From NCBI GenBank assembly GCA_037447655.1, contig JBBHKE010000834.1, positions 768,499 through 832,498 of the forward strand: a DNA stretch of 64,000 bases. The letters are read 5' to 3'. Each line of letters starts with the position of its first letter. The stretch's first letter is position 1. Origin of the DNA: Zygnema cylindricum. Its lineage: Eukaryota > Streptophyta > Zygnematophyceae > Zygnematales > Zygnemataceae. The translations under genes were made by a program, and so were the position numbers. Positions 12,441-23,802 of this stretch are shown here, in pieces. The notes below the pieces were generated by a model that searched no databases, was not told the DNA's origin, and saw nothing but the letters and a program-made list of their open reading frames with translations.

Positions 12441-15145
12441 TTATTTCTCTATTGCATCCGTCCGAAAAATGTTTGACTTTTCCTGATTAAATTCGCTGTT
12501 TTGGAAAATTTGAGCAAGTTCATCTCCACCAGAAAAGTGGAGTGTTGAAGGAGACGAAGAATAATTTTGAGGAGAGTTTTTGAAACCAGGTAACTCAGAA
12601 ATCAAGTTTTTTAAATCAGTTTTGAGGGAAATAGGACCCACGGTAAAAAAATTTCCTCCACTACTTGAGCCATTAGTTTCGGGTGGAGCTTGAAACATAA
12701 AATAATCTGTATGTGTTTTATCATAAAAGTTGTCGAAATTTCCCCAATTAGGGTTTGTAAAACCGAGGTCATCGAGGGAGGAAAGTTTTGCAGATTGTGG
12801 TACAATTTCATTTTGCAGGGGAATTTCATAAATATTTGTATTTTTGATAAAAACGGAGGGTTTGTGAAGTTGAGGAAGACTTGACGACGTGTACGGGACA
12901 TTACTGTTTTCGTCAGTTTCTGCCAAGGGAAAGCCGTCAAAAAAGTCTGTTATTTTAAACAAACTTGTTTCTCCGGAAACTGTTGAAGGAACTACTTTCA
13001 TTTCAGAAAAAAAATCATCGCTCGATGAAAGAAGGTCGTTAAGAAGAGAATCCAGTTCTGTCAACCTACTCTCCGTCATGTTGTTCTCTTTTTCCATTCC
13101 TGTTTTCGACAAATTTTCGATCCCGTCCACTCTCTCTGAAAAAGATGATATATTTGGTTCGGAAAAGCTGGTCTGTCCATCAACCGATTCAGCTAAAGGT
13201 GATAGGAAATTTGAGCTTTGGGATGGAGAAACAAAACATGGAGAGGTTTGAGCAAAAAAATTATCGTGTTCCCAAATGTTCACGCCTCCCCCTTCGGTTA
13301 CAAAACTGTCTTCAGGAACTATTGCAGGACTTTTGGAGGATATTAATGGGATTTCCATGGTGGAACCAGTCCGTTGATAGAAGTTAAAATGGGAACTTTC
13401 ACAAGCAGTTTGACTTAGAGGAGATCCATGTGTATTCACTGTAAATGTTGTGTCGGCTGTAATAAAATTTTCTGAATTTGAGGCACAATTTGAAGACAAA
13501 CTTTGTTGGGAATCAGGAAGAGGGAGAACCGAAGAACTTTCAGTTTTGCTTTTCGCTTCCTCCTGGAAAACCACAAACAGAATGTCCTCTGTCAGAGTCA
13601 ACTACATTGTAAGAAAATAAAACATTATGTGGTTTGAATTTCACTTTGATCATCAAAAACAATTTGGAGGCTCAGAAAAACCCGTTTTGCACTCATCAAT
13701 GTAGGTAAGGTCGGTTTTTTCCTCTAATTACTATTTTTAAAAGAGTGTGTGTTAAGAAACTGATGCCTAACTTGGCTGCCGTTCCTTTGAGATTTCCGTA
13801 AAATTTTAAACTACATTAAACGCTTTTGTACAAAGAAAAACTTCACTCATTTTAAGGTTTATGGTCTGGGTCCAGTAAAAAGTGAATGCATTATCTTCCA
13901 ATGCTCCGTCTGCACTTGAAAAATGCTACTGCAGAGAGTTTAATAAGGTAAATAAAACAGTGAAAGAAAAACCTGTCACATTTGTGACAAAATTCCTCTA
14001 AAGCATGTGTGTGTTTGTGAATTTAAGCATGTCTGTGCTGTGGAGTTATCACTCAATCTGCCCTGACAAGGAAATGAAACCAAATACGTGACACAGGCTA
14101 CTCCTAATGCAAGTTTTCCCCTTCCCTCCTACCTCTCTGAAATGAGAGGGAAGGGGAAAACTTAAAGCTGGACATACGCCTAAATGCCCTCAACTGTCAC
14201 TTTGTCTGAAGAACAGATAAGAAAAATATATTTCCACTCTTGCCATCGGAGCCCTGCATTGTACTAAATTCATTGCTGCATGCCTTCGTGTTAAGAAAAT
14301 AGTATCGGTGTCCATTTTCCAGTTTCCCCTTCCCTCTCACCTCTCTGATCTGCGCGAGTATCTGGGCGTAGTGCTTCTTCAGACTCGAGTTCCAGTAGTT
14401 CTGCAAAAGGGAGGCAGAGGCAGAGAGGTAAGTGACGCGCCACTCTCGCCCTTCCTCTCTCACAGTCCCCACATTTCCTCCCAAGTACCTCAATTCCCAA
14501 TATTCCTTTTATTTTATATTTCCTCGCTTTTCTCTGCAGATCCTCTTTCTACTTTCCCCCTTTTCCCAATTCCCCCTTTTGGACTGTTTCCCACTGCTCC
14601 TCCTTCTCCATTCCTCACATTCTCCAGATTCCCCCGAGTTTCCCCATTTCCTTTCCCTCTTCCCCTCTTCCCAAACTCCCTCCCTTTCGCCCTTTCCAAC
14701 TCCTCCCACTTTCCCACATTTTCCACGTCCCATCACTTCTATATTCTTCCCGTCTCATTTCCTTCCCCTTTCTTTTCCCTTCCCCTCCCCGCCCCCTCTC
14801 TTCCCGGCTCCCTCCTCTGACCTTGACCGCGTTGTCGGTCCTCCCCCTGAGCCCCCGGCTGATGGCTGCCCAGCGCCTCCCCCGCTGCGCCACTCCGAGC
14901 ACGATGGCGCGGCGCTCGCGCGCAGTGAAGGGCGCGTGCGTCAGCTCCGGCCGCAGGTAGTTGCGCCACCGCATGCGGCAGCTCTTCGCGCTCCGCCGCC
15001 CCCCCAGCGCCGCCGCCACCGCGCCCCACTGCCGCGCGCCCGCCCGCGCCACCGCAAGCCGCAGCTCCGCGTCCTCGGAAGGACTCCACGCGCCGCGCCG
15101 GAGGGAGGGGGGAGCGGCGACACGTGGCAGCTCGGATGAATCCAT
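12441..15145 (-). CDS. R2R3-MYB transcription factor
   Basis: Three exons (minus strand): 15145-14822, 14400-14341 and 13562-12441, both introns phase 0, giving 501 residues. R2 shows the Trp triad W20, W40, W60 and the KSCRMRWRNYL signature. R3 has F73 in place of the first Trp (usual in plant R3), then W92 and W111, with GRTDNAVKNYWNSSLKKHY across the exon 1/2 junction. All Trp spacings are exactly 19 residues. This is a DNA-binding nuclear regulator. Residues 129-501 are a long Ser/Asn/Phe-rich acidic tail with no domain I recognise, probably a transactivation region. There is no intron in R2, and the single DNA-binding-domain intron falls after NAVK. The DNA-binding exon is extremely GC-rich, while the tail exon is AT-rich. 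The order of R2 and R3 and NYWN make the family certain. The subgroup is not assignable. Confidence 0.93.
14111..14163. repeat. Perfect 18-bp inverted repeat in MYB intron 2
   Basis: The arm AAGTTTTCCCCTTCCCTC is followed after 17 bases by its exact complement. The arm and loop strongly resemble the segment at about 14323-14348 that spans the exon 2 donor of the same gene, so this looks like an inverted duplication of that splice-site region. Confidence 0.75.
14420..14820. repeat. Polypyrimidine/polypurine tract, MYB intron 1
   Basis: Nearly all of intron 1 is C/T-only on the plus strand (G/A on the transcribed sense strand), with recurring TTTCCC, CCTTT and CTTCCC words. The Pro/Ser/Phe-rich open frame across it is a composition artefact. 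Confidence 0.7.
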
Positions 15146-15809
15146 GGCCGGTTTGGTACTGTGAGACGGACTGGAGTCGGGGTCTGGGAAACGCTAGGTG
15201 TTGAGTGAGATTTCGCGCGTTGTTCTCCTTTGTTTTCCGTGCTTCGCTCTTTCAGGCTTGTCACTGTTTCGGAGGATAGTGAGAGGCTGTTTTAGACGAG
15301 GCAGACACGTGTGTTTTGCCGGCAAATCGTACACGGTAACCGAGAAGGTACTGTAGTGTTAGATCGACGTGACTTGTCGTGTTGCGCAGCGCGAGAATGC
15401 GCGGATAGCTTGCATGTCCGCCACTGTACCTCTTTGATTTGGCAGTATGTCGAGCGCCGCAATTTGCCATAAGCGGCTTCAAAAAGAACCAATGCGATAG
15501 ACGTACCTGTACGAAAATTTTGTCGATTTTATGCTATCATAACGAATGGCTTCGATTGATCGAAAACCGTGTTTGCAGAAGTCGTTGACATCAACTTGTT
15601 TGCTGTCGGCCATGTGGTCGTGTAAGCTAAATCCGTCAGCCGCCAACTATCCACATTCTCTCGTATGCTTCGATCGCTACAGACAACAATGTAGCAACAA
15701 AAGCTTTTTGTCCTGAATTTAGCATTTCCTTTATCTGTCCCGACAAAAAAAGTTAATGGACCGGCAAACACGTCTGCAACCAAACAAAAGAATCAATTTT
15801 ACTTTTAAA
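15146..15809. promoter_or_regulatory. Upstream region of MYB gene (unresolved)
   Basis: This 660-bp spacer lies between the MYB start codon (minus strand) and the first transposon to its right. It is the likely promoter and 5' leader by position. It is GC-richer near the gene. No individual regulatory motif is claimed. Confidence 0.4.
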
Positions 15810-16245
15810 CATAGTTCAAAAGTAGGTGAAAGTACACCCATACAATATGCCTAATTTACGCAAAAAATACAATATACCCTTAAGACCCATATTGTATTGG
15901 CCGCAAAATGAATTAAAATTTAACAGGGTTGAGTTGCACATGGATCGATAGAGAATTAAACGTCATGTCTAAATTTGAAAAAAAAAACGGACAAAAAAAT
16001 ATTTTTCTGTGAGTTTTGAGCGACTTTTTATTTAAACCGTCAGATTCAGACGATCGGACGGTCGATAATCGAAGTAGCGATATAAGAAGATCACATGAAA
16101 CGATAGGAATATCGTCAGATTTGGACGATCGGACGGTCGCTGATCAAAGTAGCGACTTAAGACGATCACATGAAAAGCCCATAACACAACTTACGATGAA
16201 GGCGCCGACAAAAGACCTACAATAGAAACGCCTACTTTTGAACTG
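15810..16245. mobile_element. hAT-like MITE, copy 1
   Basis: This 436-bp element begins CATAGTTCAAAAGTAGG and ends CCTACTTTTGAACTG, with two bases lost from the terminal CTATG. The 8-bp duplication CTTTTAAA flanks it (15802-15809 and 16246-16253). An internal word resembling GACGATCGGACGGTCG occurs twice. It is non-coding. Confidence 0.85.
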
Positions 16246-16339
16246 CTTTTAAACTCCGGAGGGCAGAAGAAACTGGACTGAGGTACGGAGAAATTTGTCC
16301 CATTGGCAATTGAACACGTCTACAAAGCTTTGCAGTTTT

Positions 16340-16786
16340 TCACTCTACTATTAGAGTAAATAACGCTAATTCGGTGCCTTTTTTTCAAAAAAAAAAACCT
16401 GAAATACAATCCATAATTCTATTTTTTCCATTATTCTAATTAGGGTTTTTTTTTTCAATTACAGTTAATAATGGAAGTACACTGCGATGGAAATAGTGTG
16501 GCGTACGGACAGGGTATCTCCGTACTAAAAGGTACTTTTTGAATTACAAAGGCTTAAAAAGACAATTAACATTATTGCGCACACATGTGAATGTGCACTG
16601 GAAGAAAGAGACGCAAACTCGTCGACAAATATCACGTTCTCATATGTTCGTCCGTCGACCGTGTGAACAGCGCGACGGCGTACGAATTGTCAAATTTTGT
16701 ATGGATACACATATTAATGTAGACATCGAAAGGGCAGGTATTTATTATTCAGGACAACCCAAATTACAGTTAGGGATTAATTAGTA

Positions 16787-16817
<31 letters not shown>

Positions 16818-16895
16818 TAATTCCCGATTAGTGTTAATAACACTAATTGTTTTTTTACGCTATTTATTCCTTTACTCTAATAGCGATTGACGGTG
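16340..16895. mobile_element. Tc1/mariner-like MITE, degenerate left end
   Basis: The right end reads TAGCGATTGACGGTG followed by TA (16896-16897). The left end is decayed (CTACTATTAGAGTAAATAACG near 16347), so the start is approximate. The interior shares GTACGGACAG, CATATGTTCG and CGTGTGAACAG with other family members. A (TA)n run lies inside at about 16784-16809. Confidence 0.6.
16784..16809. repeat. (TA)n microsatellite
   Basis: An uninterrupted TA dinucleotide run of about 13 units followed by a T tract, inside the mariner-like element. Confidence 0.9.
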
Positions 16896-16907
16896 TACTG
16901 TACAGTA

Positions 16908-17464
16908 CACCGCCAATCGCTATTAGCGTAGAAGTTTCTTTAGCGTATATGAATAATTACCATGGTTTACGCTAATTAAGAATTTGAAAATTTTGAAAAA
17001 AACACACATTCTAATTGTTTAATAATTCTAATTCGGGTCTTTGAAAAAAGTAAATGTCGGTCGCAAACATGCTTACACTAATATAGGTATTTGTACAAAA
17101 TCTGACAAATCGTACACAAATCGTACGTTCACACAATCGAAACGTGGTTGTTGGACGAATATATGCGAACGTGATATTTGACAACCCGATTTGATCCCCT
17201 TTTTAGACCGCACATTCTCATGCGTCCGCGGCTACTAAACATAATGAATTGTACTTTTTCACTTAAAAAGGTACGTTTTTGTACGGTCTAACTCTGACCG
17301 TATTCTACACTTTAAAAGATGACGTACTTCCGTTTTGTACGGTACTTGGAAAATAACCCTAAATGGCGTACAGAAAAAAATAGAATAAGCTACGCTATTG
17401 GAGAATAATAAAAAAAAAAGCGGGGCGAAATTAGCGTACACTACGCTAATAGCGATTGGCGGTG
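16908..17464. mobile_element. Tc1/mariner-like MITE
   Basis: A 557-bp element. The left end reads CACCGCCAATCGCTATTAGC and the right end is GCTAATAGCGATTGGCGGTG, a perfect terminal inverted repeat. It is flanked by TA (16906-16907 and 17465-17466). It sits 12 bases from the end of the preceding relative, in opposite interior orientation. It is non-coding. Confidence 0.85.
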
Positions 17465-17658
17465 TAGTGATGCGTAATGACACACACATGCAGGCGCACG
17501 GTGATCACATTATCGTTTGCATAGTTTGTACACATTATTAAACGTTTACAATAACCGTTCATTTTTTTTACAAGCTTTCGTACAAGCTGTTCGTTAACTG
17601 CGCGTGTTTGTGTGCAACATTTTTTTTAGTGTGGAAAGTACACCGTGAATCGCTATTA

Positions 17659-18437
17659 GGGTACTTTCGCATGTGCTAAAGTTACAGTTATTTTTTGTCG
17701 TTTTCCTCCATAACTTAGAAAAAAACGAGAAAATCCGCAGCCGTACCAAAAAATAGAAATTACCACCGTACAAGTTGCGTTACCCTGAAACTTTATACGT
17801 ACAAGAGTTTGTCGTCTAGAGCGATACAATTTGTCGTTAAGCGCATTTCGACCCACTTTCGCGTCCTTTCTACACATGTTCAAACTTTACATCAAATCAC
17901 CTCGCGAGGTGATTTGAAATAAAGTCCAATGAGGTAAGCGAATAGGCAGGCACTGTCGCACGTGTTTGAAGTTTTTTACAATTTTTGTGCGCATAGCCTG
18001 TGCATACTGTTTTCCGTACGTTGATTTCCGTACAAGGGCCGTCTCTTTCAAAAACACGTGTCTTCACACAACGGCGTATGAAAAATTTTGGCCACCTGTC
18101 GGCAAGTGGGAAGACAAAAAACGAAACCGCAAATTCTGTGCGACAGCGAAAGGTATTTTAGGGTTTCGACACGTCGACAATGTGGCGTACGGACATTACG
18201 AAGTCACAAAAATTGTCCAGCGTGCGGAGAAACGCCTCAAATTGAAGCCGAGTGGAAGTTTCGCCTCATTTTATGTACCACTTCATCTGTCACAATTCTT
18301 TGTACACGTCTACGTAAGTCACTTTTTAAGTGATTAGATATTTGCGTTTACATCCGAATGCTCTGAAATTTGTACGGAGAATCTTCGCTAAAAAACAAAG
18401 TAGCAAGACTAAGTTTCAGCTACATGCGAAAATACCC
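17659..18437. mobile_element. PIF/Harbinger-like element D, copy A
   Basis: A 779-bp element with ends GGGTACTTTCGCATGTG and CTACATGCGAAAATACCC, flanked by TTA on the left and TAA on the right. It lies directly after a mariner-like terminus (TACACCGTGAATCGCTATTA at 17639-17658), so it probably jumped into a mariner-like element. It contains the palindrome ATCACCTCGCGAGGTGAT at about 17896-17913. Related copies start near 22500, 24420 and 41863. It has no transposase. Confidence 0.75.
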
Positions 18438-21100
18438 TAATTTGCGTCATTATCGAGCTTAAGATGTACGAAAAATTTCCGTTTTGTGTTTTTTGGACCC
18501 ACTATCACATCATGTTCAAACTTATCATAAACCACATCGGGAATGTGTTTTAAGCTAAGTAAAACCGTTTTTACCAATAGGAAATCATATTCCCACGTGT
18601 GAAAAGTTTTCAAAATTTGTTGACAAAAGAAAAAAATACAAAGTTGTTTGTTTTTGTCCGCGAGCATCTTGTACATTTTTTTTTTGCTGGGGTTTTAGAG
18701 GTTGGAGTGCCATTTCAAGGAGAGGTGGTAAATATGCCACCCTGGTGCTCACCCTCACTGTCACGTTGTGCCCCATCCACCCCTTCAAATTACACCATTT
18801 CACATTCTGCCACAAGTTGGCTTTAAGGGCAACGAAAGGGGGCGAGAGAAAAGCGGCGTTTTTCAATCACCGCGGAAGGTATAATAGCACTACTTCCGCC
18901 ATTTGAAAATCACTACAACATAAAAAAAAAACCATTTTTAATTCAAAATCAATCTTACACCCCATTTATTTTTCTAACGGACATTAATCAGGCCAAATGG
19001 GGGTGGGGAAGGGAAGGGTCTAAGCAAGTGAAGGAGGCAGATATTGTGAGATTGTCTTGTGAGGTATAACTAGCGGAGGAGTTATAGTGGAGGTCAGTTT
19101 AAACAAAATTGAAAGAAGGTTTAACCGTTTTTTAGACCATTTTTGAAAAACTAAAGATTTTTTTTGTTTCGAATTCATTTTCTGATTCCGTTATTTTCAA
19201 CTTCAAAATCAGTTTTTAATTCCGGTACAATTACAATTTCAGGTGAAGATTCAGTTTCAGTTATTTATACAATTTACAGTTGCAAATTCAATATCACTCA
19301 GACTTTTGTTTCTATTCAGTTTTTTATGTTGATCCTATTTTCCTCCACAACAATTTTGGTCCAAACTACGAGTCTCTCTAATCGTTTTTACTTTCTCGTT
19401 TTTTAAATCTCCTCCCACCTGTCAAAGTCACCCTGAATACTTCAAATTAATTTGCTCTATTCCACATTATCCGTGGAATCCATTTTCAATTTCAGTTGTT
19501 GATCACTTTTAGGTCACTTTCGTGATGTTTAAATTGTGATTGTTTAATGCATTTTTTCGCCCTTTTTGATGTAGAAAATGTGATGCTTGGTATAGTTGGT
19601 TTTCAAGCAAGATTTGAATGGAATGAATAACTTATCTATTATCCAACTCATCTCTTTATAAGCTATATAAGTTTTGTTCTTTCAATATTCATATTATATT
19701 GTGCATATATATTTATACCAGCGTGTACTTTGCTTGTTGTTGTTTTATCGGCATTTTTTTTCCATTTAATGTTTCGTCTTCTTTTCAAGTGATTGGTGTT
19801 CTATAGTTTTGTACACATTAGAGTATTTGGAGTTGTTGATTAATTTTCACACTGAGTTTGCGAAGGCTTTGTTGCATGTTATTGTTGTAATATGTGAACA
19901 CCTCGTGGCATCACTTTTTCAAAAGGTACACAAATTTGATATCTAATCACATTTGTTTTAAATTGAAATTCATTTTCAAAATTTTGCGAAAAAATACACG
20001 AAGTGTTGGAGTTTTACACTAGTTTAAGAATCATTAGAGAAAATAAAATGAAAAACCACCAATAAACATTTATTGAAGATATATATAACATAAAATAACG
20101 GATTGTAAAAAATGTGAGAGTGTATGTTCATGGATGTAGAAAAAAAAGTTACACATTTGCTTACATTTCAAGACCTCGATAATAGAGACTCGAAAAGTAT
20201 ATTGCCTTCTCAAACTCCAATAATCGATCTATTAGATATTCAAAAACTAAAATACAACTACTGAAAGAAAAAAAAACAAAAATCAAAGAAAAAACAACTA
20301 ATATTTTGAAGGAAACAACATCAACGTCATTAGTCAAGTCAAATAACGTCCCGTATTCTTCGCTGGCCGTGTTGGTTAAATATAATTGATGGCAATGGTA
20401 TTGTCGTTAACAGTTGTAAGACCGTGGTTAATACAGAGGTAACTATTCGAATCATCATAACATCACAACGGGCTTCTTTTCTGGTGTCATCTACAAAATC
20501 ATGCACAACTTTCAATGTCAAACCCTTAAAATGATTTTGTGTAAGTAAAAAAAATAATCTTAAACATTAGAGACATAAACTATTTTTTGAAAACCTAACG
20601 AGATGTTAAAGTAAAAAACTAAAGCCGATTAGGACAAGTCAATCGCTTAAATGAATGAAAAGAAAAGTGTATCACATTGTCAAGATCCGTACAAGTATAA
20701 TACGTCTGTCGTAAATCAATTGAATCGTGGATATATACACAACATTGACACCACCATAATTATCCCCGTACGCATCTGTTGAATGTTGCGTAGAGGATAT
20801 ACCATAACCAAACAAAGCTCATCTAAAGTCAAAATTATCTCACCGTAATTACTATTATTCGGCTATTATTTGCCCCACCCATACATCCACTCTAAATACT
20901 TTGCATTTGTAAAACAAAGTTTTTTTGCCCTTTGTAAACATCCATATTAAATAATGTGCACTTGTCATACAATGGTTTTTGCCCTTATAATACTTGTACA
21001 CTAAATACTGTGCGCACTATTTAACAATGTCATTATACCCTCTTTCACATCGACACAAAATACTGTGACATCCGAGTTGCTCCTCTCAGACATCCACACG
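18438..21100. other. AT-rich transposon-poor spacer
   Basis: This stretch lies between the element-D copy and the degenerate tandem repeat. Around 18690-18890 there is a short GC-richer stretch with open frames I cannot assign. The remainder is AT-rich with no recognised gene, RNA or terminal inverted repeats. Confidence 0.45.
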
Positions 21101-21109
21101 AAATGTTAT

Positions 21110-21840
21110 GATTTGCTTCTACTCAGTTCACTATCTTGTTAAGTTTCCAAATAAGTATTCAGTTGGTATCAAGTTAAAGTACTCAATTCAGATATTCCGT
21201 ATTTGTTCCAGTTAAGTATCTTGTGTATTATTTAGTTTAGTTTTTAGTGCAAAATTCACTTCAATATTTTGTTTTGTATTTATTTCAGTTCGGTATTCTG
21301 TTAAATATTTAGTTTCGGTACCACTTCAGTCCTCATTTCAGTATATGTTAAGAATTCATTCCGGTATTCAGCTAAATTTCCAAATCGGTTTTTCAGTTCG
21401 GCATGAAGCTAAGTGTTCGGTTCTATTTCCAATTGAGTATTTAATATAGTGTTCGTTTCACTATCCACTGTAATATTTGGTTCGGTTTTCTGTTAAATAT
21501 TTTGTTCAGTTACGAGTTCAGCTTTCAGTTCAATAACTAGTTTAGTATTCGGTTCAGTACTTAGTTCAGTATCTAGTTCAGTTTCCTAATAATTAATCAG
21601 TTCGGTATGAAGCTAATATTCTTTTCAGTTTTCAATACTTTGTTGTGTTTCAGTTGAGTGTCCAATACATTATTGCATTTAGTATTCACTACAATATTTA
21701 GTTCATTTTTCAGTTCAGTATTAATCAGTTCACTGTTTTGTTCAGTAGTCAGTTCAATATTTAGCTCGATTATGAATTCAATATTCAGTCATGTGTCCAC
21801 TTCAGTATGTAGATCAGTATTCATTCAAGTTACAGTGCCA
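21110..21840 (+). repeat. Degenerate TTCAGTTCAGTATT-type tandem repeat
   Basis: About 730 bp built from diverged words such as AGTTCAGTATTTAG, GTTCGGTATTC and TTTCAGTTCAGTA, spaced by irregular multiples of about 11-24 bases. It looks like an old minisatellite that has lost register. The open frame inside is a by-product. Confidence 0.65.
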
Positions 21841-22582
21841 AGGAAACCCTAAAAAAAAAAAAAAAAATGTCAAGAGAATGTACATTGAGTTAGTGGAATT
21901 CATCCGAATGACACCGCAAAAGATCAAAGTATGATTTTTTATCAAATGACTGCCACAACCATAGCACCAACTCTAACAGGCAACGTCTTAACCATCTCCC
22001 GTACCACCAAAATAGGAGTTTTTTTATGCCAACAAAGTCAAACGAGACTAACAGCATTTCTAGCATAGTCGTTGTGAAAGCCTACAGCCGTTTAACAGCA
22101 ACAACTTAGTGAATGCCGAAGTGGAATTGGAGGTGGAGTTGCCCCTTAGTATCTTGCCACATTGTGCAGCGTGCAGATGTTTGAGGAAAGGAGGAAAAAT
22201 AAAAACTCAAAGCGCGATGAAATTTTCAAAGAGGCAAAAAGGCAGCGGAAACGACACTTCTCAGCCATGGACAACATCCAGGGACAGGGTTGAAAAAGTA
22301 GGCGTCTACAAAATGTCACATATTTTTTTTCGACGTCACAAACAATTTTGAACAATCAAATGTGTCATCACAAATTGCAAATGGTGACAGCCATCACAGC
22401 GTTGTCGACGTATACAATCGTCACAAACTCAAGTGAGAATTTCGAGTAAACACATAGAGACACCTGAAATACAAGTCCACGGGATCCGCGCTAAAATAAG
22501 AAGTAAGTTCGCTAAGTTACAATTACATGGGGTCGTACCCTTACGTAGACGTGTACGAAACAATATGACAGATGAAGTGGTA

Positions 22583-23802
22583 CACCGTGAATCGCTATTA
22601 GCGTAATGAAATAGATAGCGTAATGAAACAATTAGCGTTATTTACGCTAATTGGGAATGTCGTTTTTTTTTGAAATAATTTTTATTCTAATTTTTCTTAT
22701 ACTCTAATTTGCAAACTGCTTTGTAAAAATTTTCGGTGCAGAATATCTCCACACTAAAATATGTGCATGTACGAAATTGTTCAAATCGTACGCCGTCGCG
22801 TTTTTTTCACATCCGCGAATGCCGGAAAATATTTACGCAATTACATGTTAGCGCGACTCGTTGACAGCGTGAATATATTTTCTGTACTTTTCTACTTGAA
22901 AAAGTACAAAAAAGTACGTCTCTGACAGACTGTACACCATACTATTTACGATGGCACTATATTAGAGTCATGAATCCTATTTTATGGAACACCTCAAATA
23001 ACGTGTAGGGACATTTAGAATGTCTAAGGGCGTGTCCCCATGTAACCGATATTTTGAAACGTTATTTTGGAATTTAGCGCTGATTTTACGGTGTACTTTT
23101 CAAAGTGTGCCTATGTGAATCGTTACTTGCGCGTTCATTATTTTGAACATGTGGCATCTGTACACGTCGCCAATACTTGCGAAACCCAAACTGCTGACAT
23201 TTGTAGGCGCCAACGATCTCGGAACAAACTGCGGACATTTGTACGCCGCAAAGAGCTCCTGACATACTGGGACAATTGTCGACGCCAACTGTCATTTGTT
23301 GACGCCCACACGTGAACGACATAAGCAATCGCCTACGTGTACAAAATGACATTTGTAGACGCCCTCAAGTGGACAACATAAGCAAACGGACAAACAATTT
23401 TTTTTTTCGTGTATTCTCCCAACTGCAAAAAAACAAATGAAAACTTTTGACGCGTGCAACCCAAGATTTCTATTCGTCAATAGGGTAGTATTTTGATTAA
23501 AAGCAGGTCGCGATTTGATTTCATTGCAAGTGTCAAGATGACGTGGAAGTGGGTCGCAATGATAATACTGCCAAATCGTCGTACCTTTCAAGTTCCAAGA
23601 TGACGCAAACTGTATTTGAGTTTTTGCCCATTTTTCGTACGGCGTAATATTTTCAAGTAAGGAGTCCCATTTTCTGTGTAAACGACGGAAAAAAAACCCT
23701 TACTTGAACACATGGGGACACGCCCTAATTCTATTGGAGAATTTGCCCAAAAAAACAGGGTACCTCAATTAGCGACCAACACGCTAATAGCGATTCACGG
23801 TG
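22583..23802. mobile_element. Mariner-like MITE inside element D, itself interrupted
   Basis: Left end CACCGTGAATCGCTATTAGC and right end GCTAATAGCGATTCACGGTG form a perfect inverted repeat. It is flanked by TA at 22581-22582 and 23803-23804. Without the nested 698-bp insertion the element is about 520 bp, like the intact copy at 2380-2880. The empty site can be seen in copy A of element D (GAAGTGGTACATAAAAT near 18278, reverse strand). Confidence 0.85.
23028..23725. mobile_element. PIF/Harbinger-like MITE nested in mariner-like MITE
   Basis: A 698-bp element with ends GGGCGTGTCCCCATGT and ACATGGGGACACGCCC, a perfect 16-bp inverted repeat, flanked by TAA on both sides (23025-23027 and 23726-23728). 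The interior (about 23150-23360) contains roughly 45-60-bp diverged repeats around GACATTTGTAGACGCC. No coding capacity. Confidence 0.88.

Noticed and set aside
12611-13387. Open frames on both strands across the MYB tail exon
   Set aside because: The in-phase MYB frame is longer and joins both upstream exons in phase.
14432-15139. Long plus-strand open frame (about 235 codons) opposite the MYB gene
   Set aside because: Its composition comes from the polypyrimidine intron and from the antisense of the GC-rich MYB exon. The minus strand has perfect MYB spacing and splice signals.
23150-23360. Short spaced repeats resembling a CRISPR array
   Set aside because: Repeats are diverged and irregularly spaced, and the context is a eukaryotic transposon.
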